From Mrakia gelida (taxonomy: Eukaryota; Basidiomycota; Tremellomycetes; Cystofilobasidiales; Mrakiaceae), in contig BRON01000001.1 in assembly GCA_024345305.1 (NCBI GenBank), positions 2,418,001-2,482,000 on the forward strand: 64,000 nt of DNA. The letters run 5' to 3'. Within the stretch, counting starts at the first letter, position 1. Every line of letters starts with the position of its first letter. The translations under genes and the position numbers were made by a program. Positions 1 to 12,141 of the stretch are shown in pieces. The notes under the pieces are model-generated. The model saw nothing but the letters and a program-made list of their open reading frames with translations, was not told where the DNA came from and made no database searches.

Positions 1-356
1 TGGAGGGGAGTGTCGAGGTTGGGGAGGAGGTGAGGGCGGTGGGAGAAGAGGTGCGAAGGAAGTTGGGTTGGAGGGTGGTGGATCGAGAAGGGAGAGAGGT
101 CGTCGGCGGTGGGGGGTGGAGATGGTGTAGATTGTAGTTCTCAGATGGTTGACGAGTCAATATAGATGGGATTGTGCTGAATGACTGGGATTTGGTGGGC
201 GAAGGCGAGGAGGGAGGGAGGAGGAAGACGAAACGAAGACGCGTCTCGCTCGACGACGACGCAAGTTGGTTCTGCGCGAGGGAAGGGAGAACAAAACCGA
301 GGTCAATAACCGAAACGGGCGAGGAGGTCACAACAAAATGTCCCAACTCACCTCCT
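1..356. other. Window edge, no gene assigned
   Basis: The stretch is G-rich on the + strand up to about 130 and may be the edge of a neighbouring - strand gene, because its complement reads as a Ser/Thr/Pro-rich frame. No start codon for such a gene is visible inside the window. One GACGCGTC octamer lies at 238-245. Confidence 0.3.
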
Positions 357-1529
357 TCACTCCTCGTCTTGCCCACCCTCCTTCAACCTCATCCCCTCCT
401 CAAACTCGACCTCCCTCCCTTCCTCGACCCACACCCACTCCCTCTTCAAAGCCTCTAGTAGCCAATCCACCGAATCCCCTTCCTCCACAAACTCCTCCTC
501 CTCGTCTGCATCATACTCGTAGTTGCTTCCCTCAGCGGCCATTCGATTGAGCTTCGCCCAAAGTCGACGACGAAGAGGGAAAGGGACGTCGATGAACCGC
601 ACACGTTTCATCTCGGCGGCTGACCAGCGGAACTCGTCGACGACGAAGGCGGTGGAATACGTGTCTTGAGAGGGTGAGAAGAAGGTAGTAGGGTTGTAGA
701 AGGGAGAGGGAAGAATGGTGGTGTCGGCTGGGGGAGGGGACGCGCACACGACGCTTTTGACCACCGCCTCTTGCGTCCAAAGGCTGGATCCTCCTATCCA
801 TCGAAGAGAGCTGAAGTCCATCATCGAGAGAGAAACCTCCCTAGGTCCCAGCCCGCTCAGAAACTCCTCCTGCGCACGAGAGGACGACGCGTGAAGCCCG
901 CGGAGGATGTGTTTTTTGAACATCTGGAGAGAGGAGGTCGCGAGAGTGTGTGACGAAGAGTCGCCGTCCTGGCCGATTCGGAGTATAAGGTCGGGGGACC
1001 AGGGATCGCGAGGAGGAGTGCGAAGGAAGCGAGGTAAGGAGGTTGTTGGAGAGTGGAGGAGGGTGAGGCGGACGAGGTTGGGGAAGAGAGTTGGGTGGGC
1101 GGGAGTGAGGTGGATAAGATGATCCTCGATCCCGTTGCTGGGTGTATTGAGGGTTTCTGAGGCTGACTTTGAAGAGAGGGAGCCGTTTGGGTCGAGGGCG
1201 ATGGGGAGGGCGACGTCCAAATCGATCTTGAGCTCACGGACCCAGCTCCTTCTGGTCCTCGCTTCCTGCCCTTCTCCGTCCATCAGTCCCGATCTCGATC
1301 CCGATCGGAAGAGGAGCTCCCAATGTCGTTGTTCGGTGACGCTGACGGAGTAGAAGAGGGAAGGAAGGACGAGGAGGCGGAATCCTTTTGAGATGAGGAG
1401 GAGGGAGGTCGAGCCGCGAGAGGGAGTGTCGAGGGTGAAGTCGTCTTCGGGAGTGTGCAGGAGTCGGTCTCGTTTGAAGTAGTAGAAGATGATCCGTTCG
1501 AGGATCTCGGTGGGGAAGGGTCGGACCAT
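357..1529 (-). CDS. F-box-like protein, hypothetical
   Basis: A single uninterrupted reading frame of 390 residues. The N-terminus reads MVRPFPTEILERIIFYYF, which fits the start of an F-box (proline, then a hydrophobic E-I-L-x-x-I core) and would bind Skp1 in an SCF ubiquitin ligase. The next 80 residues contain a hydrophobic LLLISKGFRLLVLPSLFYSV segment, as fungal F-box proteins often show after the box. The middle is a weakly Leu-rich region without clear repeats, and the C-terminal third is acidic (residues about 340-385, many E and D). No other domain is recognised. The substrate is unknown, and the F-box call rests on about 20 residues. The gene lacks introns, unlike almost everything else here. 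Confidence 0.6.
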   Translation of the reverse strand: MVRPFPTEILERIIFYYFKRDRLLHTPEDDFTLDTPSRGSTSLLLISKGFRLLVLPSLFYSVSVTEQRHWELLFRSGSRSGLMDGEGQEARTRRSWVRELKIDLDVALPIALDPNGSLSSKSASETLNTPSNGIEDHLIHLTPAHPTLFPNLVRLTLLHSPTTSLPRFLRTPPRDPWSPDLILRIGQDGDSSSHTLATSSLQMFKKHILRGLHASSSRAQEEFLSGLGPREVSLSMMDFSSLRWIGGSSLWTQEAVVKSVVCASPPPADTTILPSPFYNPTTFFSPSQDTYSTAFVVDEFRWSAAEMKRVRFIDVPFPLRRRLWAKLNRMAAEGSNYEYDADEEEEFVEEGDSVDWLLEALKREWVWVEEGREVEFEEGMRLKEGGQDEE

Positions 1530-2908
1530 GTTGAGGTGTGGTGAGAAGAGAAAACGAAGGCGAAAGAGGGAGAGGGGATCGTCGTTGAAGGAAACAAGAG
1601 GACCAAGCTCGCGCTTCTTTCTCTTTCAAACCGCCGGCAAGGCTTCCCTCGGATATATGGGGAGATCCGGCTCGGGCTCACTTCTAGATCGCCTTTGTAT
1701 GGCCGCTCATGGTGAGTGCTCAAGCGGCACGATTGTACCTACCGACGATGGCTCGAGCTCGAAGATGGAAGGAAGGGAAGGAAGGTCGCGCGAACGAAGC
1801 GAAGGAGCGAAGCAAGAGAGAGAAGGAGCGTTGAGATCTGCTACAGAGCTCCAACCTCTCGAACAAGGTCTTACAGACAGAAGCGGTCCTCTATGAAGTC
1901 TTTTCTTTGCGAAAACTTGCTCTCGAGGGGTGGTCCCCGAGCCTGGGAGGCGCGAGAGAAGGGAGGAAGATGGTGAGCTCGTCCTCTCCTTCCCTCCTCC
2001 TTCCTTCCTTCGTCGCCTCCGTTCTCCCCCTTTCTCGTCTCTTCTCTCGCTCTCTCGAGGTCGAGATCTCTTACTGAATCGCGGTCTTCCCACTTCCTCT
2101 TCTTTTCATCGTTCCCTCGGCGATCCTCACCGTCGACGCCTTCCTCAACTTCTCCTTCTCGTCCTTCGCCGGCACTCCGCCGTCGTTCAGCCCACCTCGT
2201 CCTCCCTTCTTTCCCCCTCACTCTCCTTCAGCACCTCGTCGAAGGGAGTTTCGACACCCCATCCACACCCGGACCTCCCTAACACATCTACACAAAGTCG
2301 GGATCTACACTCCATGCGTCCATCGCGTCCGATGCTGGACTCCGCACAACTCGACGGACGGTTTCTTCCTTCAAGCGACTGAGAAGGGACCCTTCTTGCT
2401 CTTTTGAAGTAAGATATGGTTTTTCTCGAGTCGTGCTCACCCCTAACCTCATCGTGAGTCCTTGCTCTCGCACCAAGAATCCTACGAGCGAGACGACCTT
2501 CGAATGACCTTCCTTCTCCTCTCTTTCCTTTTCAACAGCAGACAAGCTCCCTAGGCTCTTCTTTGGCCCTGCCAGATTGGAGGAGATCTCCATCTTATCC
2601 TCTGGTAGCCGTCGTTGTAGCCTGTGAGTACGCCTTCCTCATCCTCAGCTTCTCTTCGGTCGGTTCTCGATCTGATTCCCTCCTTCGCTCCTTTTCCTCT
2701 GAAGGGATCCAACGCTCTCCTTTCAGCGAACTTCCCTTTCAAATCCTAGCTCAACGAGGCAACCGAAGGAAGTCAAGTCCTCCGCCCTCGCTCTTCGCTT
2801 CTGATGGAATTCCCAAAGCGACACGCGCGTCCGCCTTGGAACTCTTCCGCTCCTCCTCTCTTCTTCGCTTCCCTCGAGCTCCACCTCGGCTTGTTTCTGC
2901 TGACCTAA
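1530..2908. other. Spacer with no confident gene
   Basis: The 5' part is the upstream region of the F-box-like gene. On the + strand there are several donor- and acceptor-like signals (for example a GTGAGT at 2456 and an acceptor-like CAG near 2540), and short stretches have coding-like codon use, but I could not join them into a reading frame. A transcribed leader or a decayed gene is possible. Confidence 0.3.
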
Positions 2909-3472
2909 ATGAATACCCTCACCTGTTCTGGTCCCTTGCAACTCGGAAGCCTCTCAGTCTTGGAGTCGTCGTGTCCGAAGCTCTCCTCCTCGGCTGCTCC
3001 TCTCCTTTTTGTACGCCTCCTTCTGTTCGACGCTGACCGGCTTGTTTCTGCTCCACCTTCGAACGAAACAGTTCAGCAAATGCACTGTCTCGGCCCTGGT
3101 GAGTGGGAAGCGAGAAAGCTCTCGGAGGCGAAGGAGTTCGACGTCGAAGGAGGTCGAAGAGTGAGTCGACGCGTCCTTCTTTCTCAACCCTTGTGTGTGT
3201 CGCGACGTTGCGCTGATCCTCCTCGTTTTCCCTTCGCTTCTCCTTTTCCAGGTGAGATGAGTCGTTTTGAGGAGGTGAGCCGAAGAGCAGTTATGCCGTG
3301 GTTCGAGCGTGGGCGAACCATCAAACTTGTCGGAAACGTTCCAAACACGTTTCTCGGAACGATTTCCCTCGGAGGATCGGGCGAGTTGATCGATCAGATC
3401 ATCTCTAGGTGTAGTTCGGATGCTAAAGAATCGACCACTCGACTCGGATGTTTACCCAGTGAACGAATCTAA
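2909..3472 (+). CDS. Doubtful hypothetical protein
   Basis: An ATG-started frame of 187 residues with no recognised domain. Two parts look coding: one near 3088-3160, encoding GPGEWEARKLSEAKEFDVE, and one near 3310-3410, encoding RTIKLVGNVPNTFLGTISL, both with the C/G-rich third positions usual in this window. Between them lies an intron-like piece with a GTGAGT donor and a GACGCGTC octamer at 3168-3175. Other splice choices near 3460-3571 give a different C-terminus. It could be the remnant or the end of a longer gene whose 5' exons I failed to find. Confidence 0.25.
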   Translation: MNTLTCSGPLQLGSLSVLESSCPKLSSSAAPLLFVRLLLFDADRLVSAPPSNETVQQMHCLGPGEWEARKLSEAKEFDVEGGRRVSRRVLLSQPLCVSRRCADPPRFPFASPFPGEMSRFEEVSRRAVMPWFERGRTIKLVGNVPNTFLGTISLGGSGELIDQIISRCSSDAKESTTRLGCLPSERI

Positions 3473-3856
3473 GGTGAGTTTGCTCGAAACGGAACCCATC
3501 GTTGCGTCCTTCTCGATCTGACTTTTTCTCCTGTTGCGTTCGTCGAGCAGGAACGAGCTGAAGAGCTGTGAGAGGCAGCAGCCGAACAGGAATCTTTTCT
3601 CGTGTCTTCTATTGTATTGGAGAGATCGAAACCGATCACAGTGAGTTAGACAGAGGAGCCGAGAGACTCGAGAAACACTCCGACCTCGATGTTCAAAAAC
3701 GCCTCTTCGGAAGCGAAGAGAGAACGTCGTTTATTCGCTTCCCTCTTTCCTCGCAGACCCTTTTTTTTTACTCGACCCTCCCACTGACCTTCCTCTTTCT
3801 TCCTCCAACCGCCCACCTCCCTTCAGAATCCCTCCTTCCTCCCTCCTTCCCACGCC

Positions 3857-5874
3857 ATGCACTTCGCTCTCGCCCTCCTCTCCCTCCTCTCCGTCGCGTC
3901 TTCGACCTTCGCTGCCACGATTACGACCTCCGTCTTCACCAATCGAGTCTGCGCTATCGGAGAGCTCGCTTATACCACTCCTGGAGGAGTTTCTGGAGGT
4001 GTGAGTGTAATTTGCTTCCCGTTCGAGGGGAGCAGACGAAGGACGAGCTGACTTGACCTTCTTCGTTTCGGTCATCCTCGCTCTGCAGTGCGGCATACCC
4101 TCAACCATCAACACGAACCCAACGTACACGAGATGCCCGTCTTTCCAGTACATCCAAAGGTGAGTTGATCGTTCGCTCCCCTTCCTGGAATCGGGCTTCG
4201 TCTCTCGTCGCGCGAGTGCCGGATCTTCGACGTCCCCTTCATATACTCCCCCTTCGACCTGCCGATAGTTACATCGCTGTCGCCGATATATACATCACTG
4301 TCTCAGTTTCGACCCTTTTTCTCATCCGAATGATTGCTGACTCTCTCTCTCTCCCCTTCCTCTCCTCGGCTGCGTAGCATCGTCACCGTAAAAATCAACA
4401 ACGATCCGTCAACCTCAACCACGACCTACTCCTGTTCTACTTTTCTCTCCAAGTGTCCACAGGGATTCGAGTATTTGGTGGCCTCTCTCCAAGGCTTGAT
4501 CAACGTCGCAGTTCCGCTGGTGTGCGATCGATACGTTCCTACGAGCGTGGCCCGAACCTCGTGTCAGAGAGTCGGAGGGACGTTTATTACCGCCTCTGGA
4601 ACATGCTTGACTCCACACTGTGGCTCTTCTGTGAGTGTGGAAAACTCTTGCGAGAGTTGAGGGAGGTTGGCTGGTGTGGGCGTCGATGGGGAAGAGGGGT
4701 TCCTCCGACTCCTGATGAGTTGCTCGACTTCCTCCCAAGTTTCGTTCTCCCTTCCTCTCGCACCCGATACTGACGCATTAATACTTCTTCGCTATCCAGG
4801 GGTGCAATCCTGGACCTCAAAACTGCCGGCTTCAAGACTCGGGGAACAGTGAGTCTTGTCTTTCTCGAGCTCGAACGCGACAGAGCTCCGGACTGACTCT
4901 CGCCCCCTTTTTTTCACCAGTCAACTCTTCTCCTGCTGCCTGCACGGCCGTCGGATCGATCTGCTTGAACTCCAACTCGCCTTCATACACCTCGTACTCT
5001 TGTGGGGTTCCGTGCAACGCTAAGGTGAGCTCGTCTTCCGAACCGATTCGACGGGACTCGATCTGACCTCGCTTTCTTCGCTCTCGCTTCTTTCCTCCTT
5101 CTCGATTTACAGGCTTGCTACGATAACGCTCCCAGTGAGTGTACCCTCAATCTCTTACTCGTGTGATCCCCTGCTGACACTTCTCCTCTTTCCTTCGCTC
5201 TTTTCGCAGGCGTCCAGGGTGAGTCGCGTCGTCGAGGACGAACTTATTTCTTCCTTTCTTGCGGCCCCTCCCCCCCTTCTTTCTCGCACTGACTTCAAAT
5301 CACTCCCTTTTTGCCCCAAAGTCTGCGATGCCGCCAACAACCGATGCGCCGTCTGCAGCACGGGAGCTCGACTTGACGCTCGTGAGTCTTCGCGTTGTGA
5401 TCTCTCGATCTCTCGAGGAGGAGGGGCGACGAGGGAGCGCTGACGTTTGCTCGCTCTTCCTTCCAGTGACCTGCTCGGGAGGCATCTCGGGATCGCAAGC
5501 TCCCACTCGTCGCCGAGAGAGGCTTCTCAAGGAGAGGAAGGACAAGATTGCTCGCGAACATGCTCTTTGTCCAGCCGGGCTCACCGCTTGCTCCGTTGGC
5601 TTGGAGCGGAACGGATCCTACGAGTGTCTCGATACTCAATCGGAACTGGAGTCCTGCGGAGGATGCCGATCAACGTAAGTCGCCTTTTCTTCGTCTTCGT
5701 TTGTCGAGCGACGCGTCTGATTGTCTCTTCGTCTTCCCTTCGTCCAGTGGAATGGGAACCGACTGCTCCTCCCTCACCGGAGTCCGAATGGGAGCCGTTA
5801 CTTGCGACCGAGGACGGTGCATCGTTTCTGCTTGTCGGCCAGGGTTCAAGCTGAGGGACGGGAGATGTCTGTAA
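3857..5874 (+). CDS. Secreted Cys-rich protein with CPL1-like domain
   Basis: Ten exons: 3857-4000, 4089-4159, 4378-4630, 4800-4848, 4921-5024, 5113-5134, 5210-5218, 5322-5381, 5467-5674 and 5748-5874; every junction keeps the frame. The protein opens with a signal peptide (MHFALALLSLLSVASSTFA), so it should be secreted or cell-wall associated. Cysteines then recur in pairs. The last two exons carry CPAGLTAC, a YECLDT block and ESCGGC, followed by GTDC, VTC and a final RPGF-x-DGRCL. This spacing matches the CPL1-like domain of basidiomycete extracellular proteins; the founding member, Cryptococcus Cpl1, affects capsule and virulence. Exon 7 is only 9 nt. The exact function here is unknown. 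A CT-rich leader at 3730-3856, probably with a 5' UTR intron, precedes the start. Confidence 0.85.
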
Positions 5875-6396
5875 AGCTCGCGTCGAGCGGTCGATTTTGA
5901 TCTCGCACACTCTCCTTTTGGGCTTTTTCGGGGACTCTTATGGTCTGAATCGTTGTGCGTTGTAATTCTCTACATCTCGGGTATCTTTTCTGCTGGGTTT
6001 CATCACATCTTTTGCGACTTGTTCGGTTTTCGGAGGTTGGGTTCGTTTGGTTGTGGACGCTTCGGTTTTGCTTTCTTTTTCTTCTTTGCGCTCTTCTAGG
6101 GTACTTGCTCTCTACTTTGGGCCGTCGTTCTTGGGTTTTATGTCGTTCGGATCAACTCTCGACGTGTACGGAAGGAAAAGTAAGCGGGGCGAGAACGTCG
6201 AACTCGAAGCAGCTCTTCTTTTCAGTTTGATCCTCCCCCCCCCACGATCGATCTCCCATGTTCAGAGGCAACCAATTGTAGGAGGAATGCTCGGCTTCGA
6301 GTGGTATGATGGGATTAGAATGAACGTCGTTATCGAAAGAAGAAGAAGAGAACTCAGGCGCGTCGTTAATCACGAATAAGAAAGACGAGGGAGCTG
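5875..6396. other. Convergent intergenic region
   Basis: The region lies between the stop codons of the CPL1-like gene (+) and the aldo/keto reductase gene (-). It is T-rich on the + strand just after 5890, as expected for a 3' UTR. It contains no frame I believe in and no RNA gene. Confidence 0.5.
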
Positions 6397-8553
6397 TTAT
6401 CTAGCGGTCCTCAGGCGCTTCAGGCTTGATGGCTCGAGACGAATGGACCCAGTCAATAGTACCGTTGCTGTGAAAGTGGAGAGGAAGTATCGAAAGTCAG
6501 GTTGAGCTCGACGAAACGCGAGGTGACGAAACGAGCGAGAAACTAAACTCACAAGGGGAGGAAGTTCCTCCAGGCTTTCCGCCGTAAGCAGCAGGGTCGT
6601 CTCCAATAAGATCGTGAGGGAAGCCAGGGGAGAATGGCTTGATGTCTGCGCGTGCACAAAGAGACGAGATCGGGGACGATATTCAGTTCAGACGCGTCGA
6701 GAAAGAAAGCGTGTCCGAGAACGAGAACGAGAGCGAACCTTCGATAGCCTTGAGCTGATCATCAGAGAGGGTGACGCTCAAGGCCTTGATGCAATCGAGG
6801 AGATGCTGCGTGTCGAGGAGCACGAAGGGACAAGAGGCAAGGTCAGCGCTCGTCGCGTCGAATCGCACGAACGAAGGATCCAACCGCAGGTTGCGACTCA
6901 CCTCGACTTTCCTTCCCCCCACGATGGGAAAAGCGTAGGGTGATTTGGCTAGGAGATAAGCTAGAGCGACGGAGGAAGGTGACTTGAGGCCGAGTTCCTG
7001 AGCGATTTCGTCGAGGACGAGGGAGAACTTCTGCTCCTCTTCTGTCTGCTCGAGTCCGCTCATGCTGGGTCGGATCCCTTCAACAGCGACGCTTCTGGCT
7101 TCGACCTGTCAGTGCAAAATTGAAGGGAGAAAAGAGTAAGAGGCGGAAAGGAGCCGAGGAAGGCGAAGGGGAAGGAGGGAGGGACGAACCTGAGCCTGCG
7201 TTTGGAGTCGACCTTCACCCATCGCGTTCCAGGGAGCGAGCTGGAGAGAGATGGAGGCAGAATGTCAGCAAACGAAGTGAGTTGCGAAGAGCGTGAGACT
7301 CACAGCCATCCCGAAGTGACGAGCCATAGGTATAATCTCTCGCTCGAAGTCTCGACTGGAAGAAGAAGGACGAGGAAAGATCAGCGGCGACTCGAGATCG
7401 AGACGAGACGAAGGAAAGGAGAGGAAAGGAACTCACTTCATGACGTTCCATCGTCCTTGGTAGATGGAGAAAACGGTCTTGCCGTTCTCCTTCGCGTATG
7501 TGTTGCATGCAGCGACGATCCAAGCTGTTCGAGAAGAGGATGAACTGAGCGACGCGAATCCATTCGAGCGAGGAATCGGCACTCACCAGGAGTGTTGGAG
7601 ATGCCGAGGTAGAGAACTTTCCCAGACTTGACGACTGCATCGAGAGAATGCATCAACTCTGGGATCGAGGTCATCCAGTCCCACCTGAAGAGAACGACAC
7701 GCGTCGAGGATCTCGGTCAGCGCGTTCTTCGACAACCATTCGGTCGAGCAGTGGAAGTCAAGTCACCAGTGAAGGCAGAGGATGTCGATGTAGTCGGTTT
7801 GGAGTTTCCTGAGGGAGTCTTGAAGCTAACAAAGACGAGGAACAGAGCGAGCTCAATCGAGGGAGAAGAAATGAAGGACAACGAGGGAGAGGGAGTGGAC
7901 GAACAGAGAGACGAAGCGACTTCCTCCCGTTCCCATATCGGTTGATGGACTCATCCTTCCCGTCAGCGTAGGCTCGGTAGTTGTTCTGCAACGTGTGAGG
8001 CAACAATCAGTTCCAAGTTCACGCGAGGCGAGCGAAAAGGGAGAAGACGAACGCTAAACTTTGTCGCCACGACGATTCGATCTCGATTCTTCCTCGCCTC
8101 CATCCACTCCCCGATCCATATCTCAGACTCTTCGTTCTGATAGTCGTTCGAGCAGTCTGGCGAAGTCCCCAAAAGAAGAACAGAAAGGTCAGCTTTGAGC
8201 GCCGAGCTCGCTCTCCCCTCCCTCTCCCTTCGTCGCGTTCTACTCACCAAGGAAGTTCCCTCCTGCCTCAACGAACGCGTCGAGGAGCTTGAAAACAGAC
8301 TCCTTGTTGTTAGGTCCCAAGAACTGACTCCACGCGGATCCGAGAGACATGGTTCCGAGCTGGAGAGGAGAGACTTTGAGCGCGCAGGTGGGCGAGAGGA
8401 TTCGGTAGCCTGCGTTTGGATCGAAGTGAAGTCGAAAGAAAGAGGAAGGGAGGTCAGCTTCCCGAGCGAAGAGTAGGGGAAAATGGGAAGGAGGAAAAAC
8501 CCACGGCCGAGAGGAGTCTTGGGCTCAGGAGGAGGTTGGAAGAAAGACTGCAT
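6397..8553 (-). CDS. Aldo/keto reductase, aryl-alcohol dehydrogenase type
   Basis: Cytosolic NADP(H)-dependent oxidoreductase of the fungal aryl-alcohol dehydrogenase group of aldo/keto reductases. Thirteen exons read from high to low coordinate: 8553-8505, 8409-8248, 8156-8053, 7985-7905, 7825-7767, 7684-7587, 7524-7437, 7355-7304, 7240-7190, 7105-6902, 6805-6739, 6645-6553 and 6467-6397. The expected residues are all present: Asp and Tyr in NFLDCSNDY, Lys in VVATKF, His in ILCLHWWDW, the strand motif [11 protein letters not shown], and [10 protein letters not shown] near the end. The final exon is uncertain: the annotated frame stops at 6397, but a second frame ending at 6401 (…[10 protein letters not shown]) looks more natural and would need another junction. 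An alternative start at 8636 would make a first exon of just ATG. The MFS gene lies upstream on the same strand. Confidence 0.9.
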
Positions 8554-9061
8554 CGCGCACGAGAGGAGGGAAAGACAGAAGGTGAGCTCGAGCCAGCGTC
8601 GCGTCGTGCCGTCTCGATCCAGAACGGACTGACCATATCTGAGAGGCTCTTAAAAGTCTTGAGGTGAGGGTGTTGGTGGTCGAGGATGGTGGTTGAGACT
8701 CAGATTGGCGAGCGAGACGAACCGTTTTTGAACGCGACGAGCCCGAGCCGGTTTGTAACCGAACGAGAAGATATAGCTTGACGAGTTCGGAACCGAGCCT
8801 CCGACGGTAAATCTGATGGCCGATGGTTCGAAAAGAGAGTATTTAGCTGAGCGACGAGGCACGAAGGCGGCCGAACGAGGATCTGAAGCGAGTCGTCGTC
8901 ACTCGACCTGTTTCACGGCGACGGGGGACTTTCCGTTTCTTCGGCGGAAGAAAGGATCTGTAGGCGTCTGAGAGATAGGTAGAGCATAAAATCAGCCGAT
9001 CTCCAAACCCGAAAAATGTACTAAACCAACCGGCCCTCGAACCCAACACGACGGACGCGAC
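8554..9061. other. Spacer between reductase and MFS genes
   Basis: This holds the upstream region of the aldo/keto reductase and the 3' flank of the MFS gene. A possible ATG-only first exon of the reductase lies at 8634-8636, followed on the - strand by GTCAGT. I see no further gene. Confidence 0.4.
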
Positions 9062-12000
9062 TCAAGGCGACGACGCCCTACTACTCCCCCCTCCTCCCTC
9101 CTCCGACCCTCCCAGTCGCCCATCCTCCGACTCCGCCAGCAAGAAAGACTGCTCCTCCAGGGTGGGTGGCGGCCTCGCGAGTCGGATTTGGGAGAAGGAA
9201 AAGAGGGAGCAGGAGATGATGGTGAGGGAGAGGATGAAGATCGCTTTGGGGAAGAAGGAGGTCGTGAGGGTGTAGATGACTCCGTAGATGGCGACTGGTG
9301 GTGTTTGGTGGGATGGGAGAGGTAGTGGAGGAGGTGGAAGGAGAGAGCAGATATGGTCAGCGAGACGAGACGAAGACGCGTCGAGAAGGAGAGAGGAAAA
9401 CGAAAGACTGACGACCGAAGACGGCTCCGACGGATTGAAGGACTGCCATGGCTGGATGGAGATCGAATGGGGAGGGAGAGAGAACGGGAATCGATAGGAG
9501 GTCAGGAAAGTGACGAAGGGAGGGAAGAAAGAGGGCTCGAGGAGAGAAGCTCACCAGAGAAGAACTTCCCAGCGTTCGCCGACCCTGCTAGCTCGAGTCC
9601 GATGGAGCTGATCTAAGCAAACGAAAGCGAGAGGATCGCGGTCAACTTCTACTGAGCAGCGAGCCAAAGAGATGTCTCTCTCTTCTTATCTTCTTCGAGT
9701 CGAAGCTTCAACGTTCGAAACGAAAACTCACAGCTGGCCCAGCACCTCCCCCTAACGTCGCGAGCGTCGAAGCGACGACGAACTGAGTTGACGACCGAGA
9801 GAACAAGATCCCGATGTACGAGATGATATCGATGACGAGGGAGACCTTGATGATCTTGAGGTCGAACCGCGACTCGCCGAGGTCGTGGGAAGGAGCAGGG
9901 TCGTCGTCGTGCACTTTGAGAGCTGGTTTGGGTTTGTAGATTCGAATGATGGCTGGAGGAGGAGGAGGAATAGATGGTGGGAGTAAGAGACGGAGTTCGT
10001 TCGAGAGAGGAGATGGGAGAGGGAGAGGAAGAAGGAAAGATAAAGAGAGATGGTTCGACGCGTCAAACTTTGACCGAAAGTATTACTCACCAGGGAGGAC
10101 GAAAAGGAGATGGATGGCTCTGATACCACCACTGAGAGTAAGAAGAGGGCCGATCTTCTCGAATCCCCAGGCGAACTGGAGTTGAAGGAATCTGGAAGTC
10201 AGAAGGAGAAGTACGAGAAAAAGAAGGTCAGCGATACGGTCGGAGGGAAACGAGCGACAAAGCCACGACCCTTCGAGCCCGAAGGGAGGGAAAGAGAAGG
10301 CTCACTGGAAGAAGAAAGGATACGATCCCATCATGAGCAAGATCGCACCTTGAGCGAAAGCGAGGTAGGTGAGGTTCCAGCTCACCAGTCCCGTCGTCTC
10401 CGACCTCGAGGGAAGGAAGACGAGCAGTGGACTCAAGAACTGAACGCTCCTCCTCGCTGCTCTCCTCGAAGCACCCCAAGCCCTCCTCCCCACGACCCTC
10501 CTCATCGCATCCTCCATGTCTCCACTCCGGGTCGTCGAAGAAGGGTGAGGTCGACGAGAGTCCTCCCTTTCCCACGCTCGTTCCGCCTCGTCCCTCGCCT
10601 CGTCCTGAGCGGCGATCCGATCCTGAGCTTGGGTGAGAGCGGTTCGGGTTTCGGAAGGGAGAGATTCGGGGAGGATGAAGACGAGGAAGAGCATGCTGAT
10701 GTGAAGGAGGGTGGCGAAGTAGAAGACTGAGAGGATGTTGTTGTTGTTGAGCTTGATGAAAGCGGTTCCGAGCAAGGGTCCGATTCCCTGAGACCGCGAA
10801 GAAGGAAGAGAGGAGACAAATCAGCGACGCAAAGAGGGAGCGGAGGGCTAAGGTGAGAGGTGAGACGAACGATTCCAGCCATCATCAGTCCCATGAAGAG
10901 CGAGAAGATGCCAGCTCGAGAGCCGTCAGGACTTGAATCGGAGATGTAAGCCATGTTGACGGCTCCTAGGGTGGGAGCTCCTCCGAGGAGACCGTCGACG
11001 ACAGGACCCTGAAAGCCAGATACCAAAAAGTTGAGGGTCAGCACGCGAAGAAGGAGAAGGAAGGAGAACGAGAGAAGCGAGACGCGCTCGAGCACTCACC
11101 AAAACGAGCAGCCAGAAAGAGAACACGCCTGGCCATCGCGCGACGAGCAGAAAGATGAGATCACTTCACATCAAACCCTCCTATGGTTAGGCCCGCTTCT
11201 CGCTTCTATCTCGCAAACCCTAGTAGAGCACGACTCACGCAAACACCAAGCCCCCCATCGCAAACCTCATCACTCGCGTCCTTCCCACCCGATCGCTCCT
11301 CGCTCCCCACCAACCCGTCGTTAACGAAGCCAAACCTCCTCCCAGAATACTGACAACTGCATGCAACGCAAGATAGACGAGGTCAGCGTAACAGCGAAGC
11401 AGAGACGAGGAGAGAGAACGAGAACGCACCGGTCGAGAACACGGCAAGTTTGGACTGAACCGTCGGATCTGTTCGACAGCGAACCTTATCAAGTATCACT
11501 CCACCAATCTCGACGGTGTCCTGATCAGATGCTGGAGCTCTTGGGGCGAGGTAAGGGGTGAACGCGTCGTCTCGACTCTCGAGTTGAGCACGTTGGGTTG
11601 GAGAGGAGAGGGAGGATGACGAAAGCGATACTGATTGGGCTTCAAGAGGAGGTGGGGGGTGGTTGAGACTGTTCGGCGGCCATCATCGAGGTAAAGAGGC
11701 GTCAGGGATAGGAAGAAGAGCGAGGGTCCGAGGGAGGGAAGGGACGACTCGACTCCAGCTCACCAAAGGATCTGATTCCCCAAGTCGGCCTTCGGTGCTA
11801 TCACCAGTCCTACAGAGAGAGCTTGGCCTGAGGAGATGACGAGCAGTCTACCCAACGAAACGAGCCGAACGAAGTCAGCTCGTCGTCTCACGAAAGGGAA
11901 GGCGTCGAAGGGAACCGGAGCGAGCTCGAGCTTGAGCCGGTCTCACTCACAGATACGGATGAGGTCTCCTCCACCACCTCTTCTCATGGGAGAACCGACC

Positions 12001-12141
12001 TTCCGGCATCCCCCCACTACTAGTGGTAGACCTTCCTCCCCACTCTGCCTCCTGGTCGACGTCCACGGGCTCGTCCAGTGAGGGTTCATCGTCCTCGAGC
12101 TCAAACTCCTTCGTCGGGTCAAGGCGAGGAGGGAAGCTCAT
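9062..12141 (-). CDS. Major facilitator superfamily transporter
   Basis: A membrane transporter read from ATG at 12141 to TGA at 9062, broken by about ten introns. A hydrophilic acidic N-terminus (about residues 1-60) is followed by hydrophobic helices. The loop between helices 2 and 3 carries GARSDRVGRTRVM, the MFS signature G-x-x-x-D-R-x-G-R-R/K. Later segments read GPVVDGLLGGAPTLGAVNMAY and RAGIFSLFMGLMMAGIGIGP, as in the tetracycline-resistance/HIAT1-like branch of MFS proteins. A charged central loop (about 10400-10700) and a Ser/Gly-rich C-terminal tail are cytosolic by inference. The substrate cannot be told. It lies just upstream of the aldo/keto reductase on the same strand; a functional link is possible but not shown. 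Confidence 0.85.
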
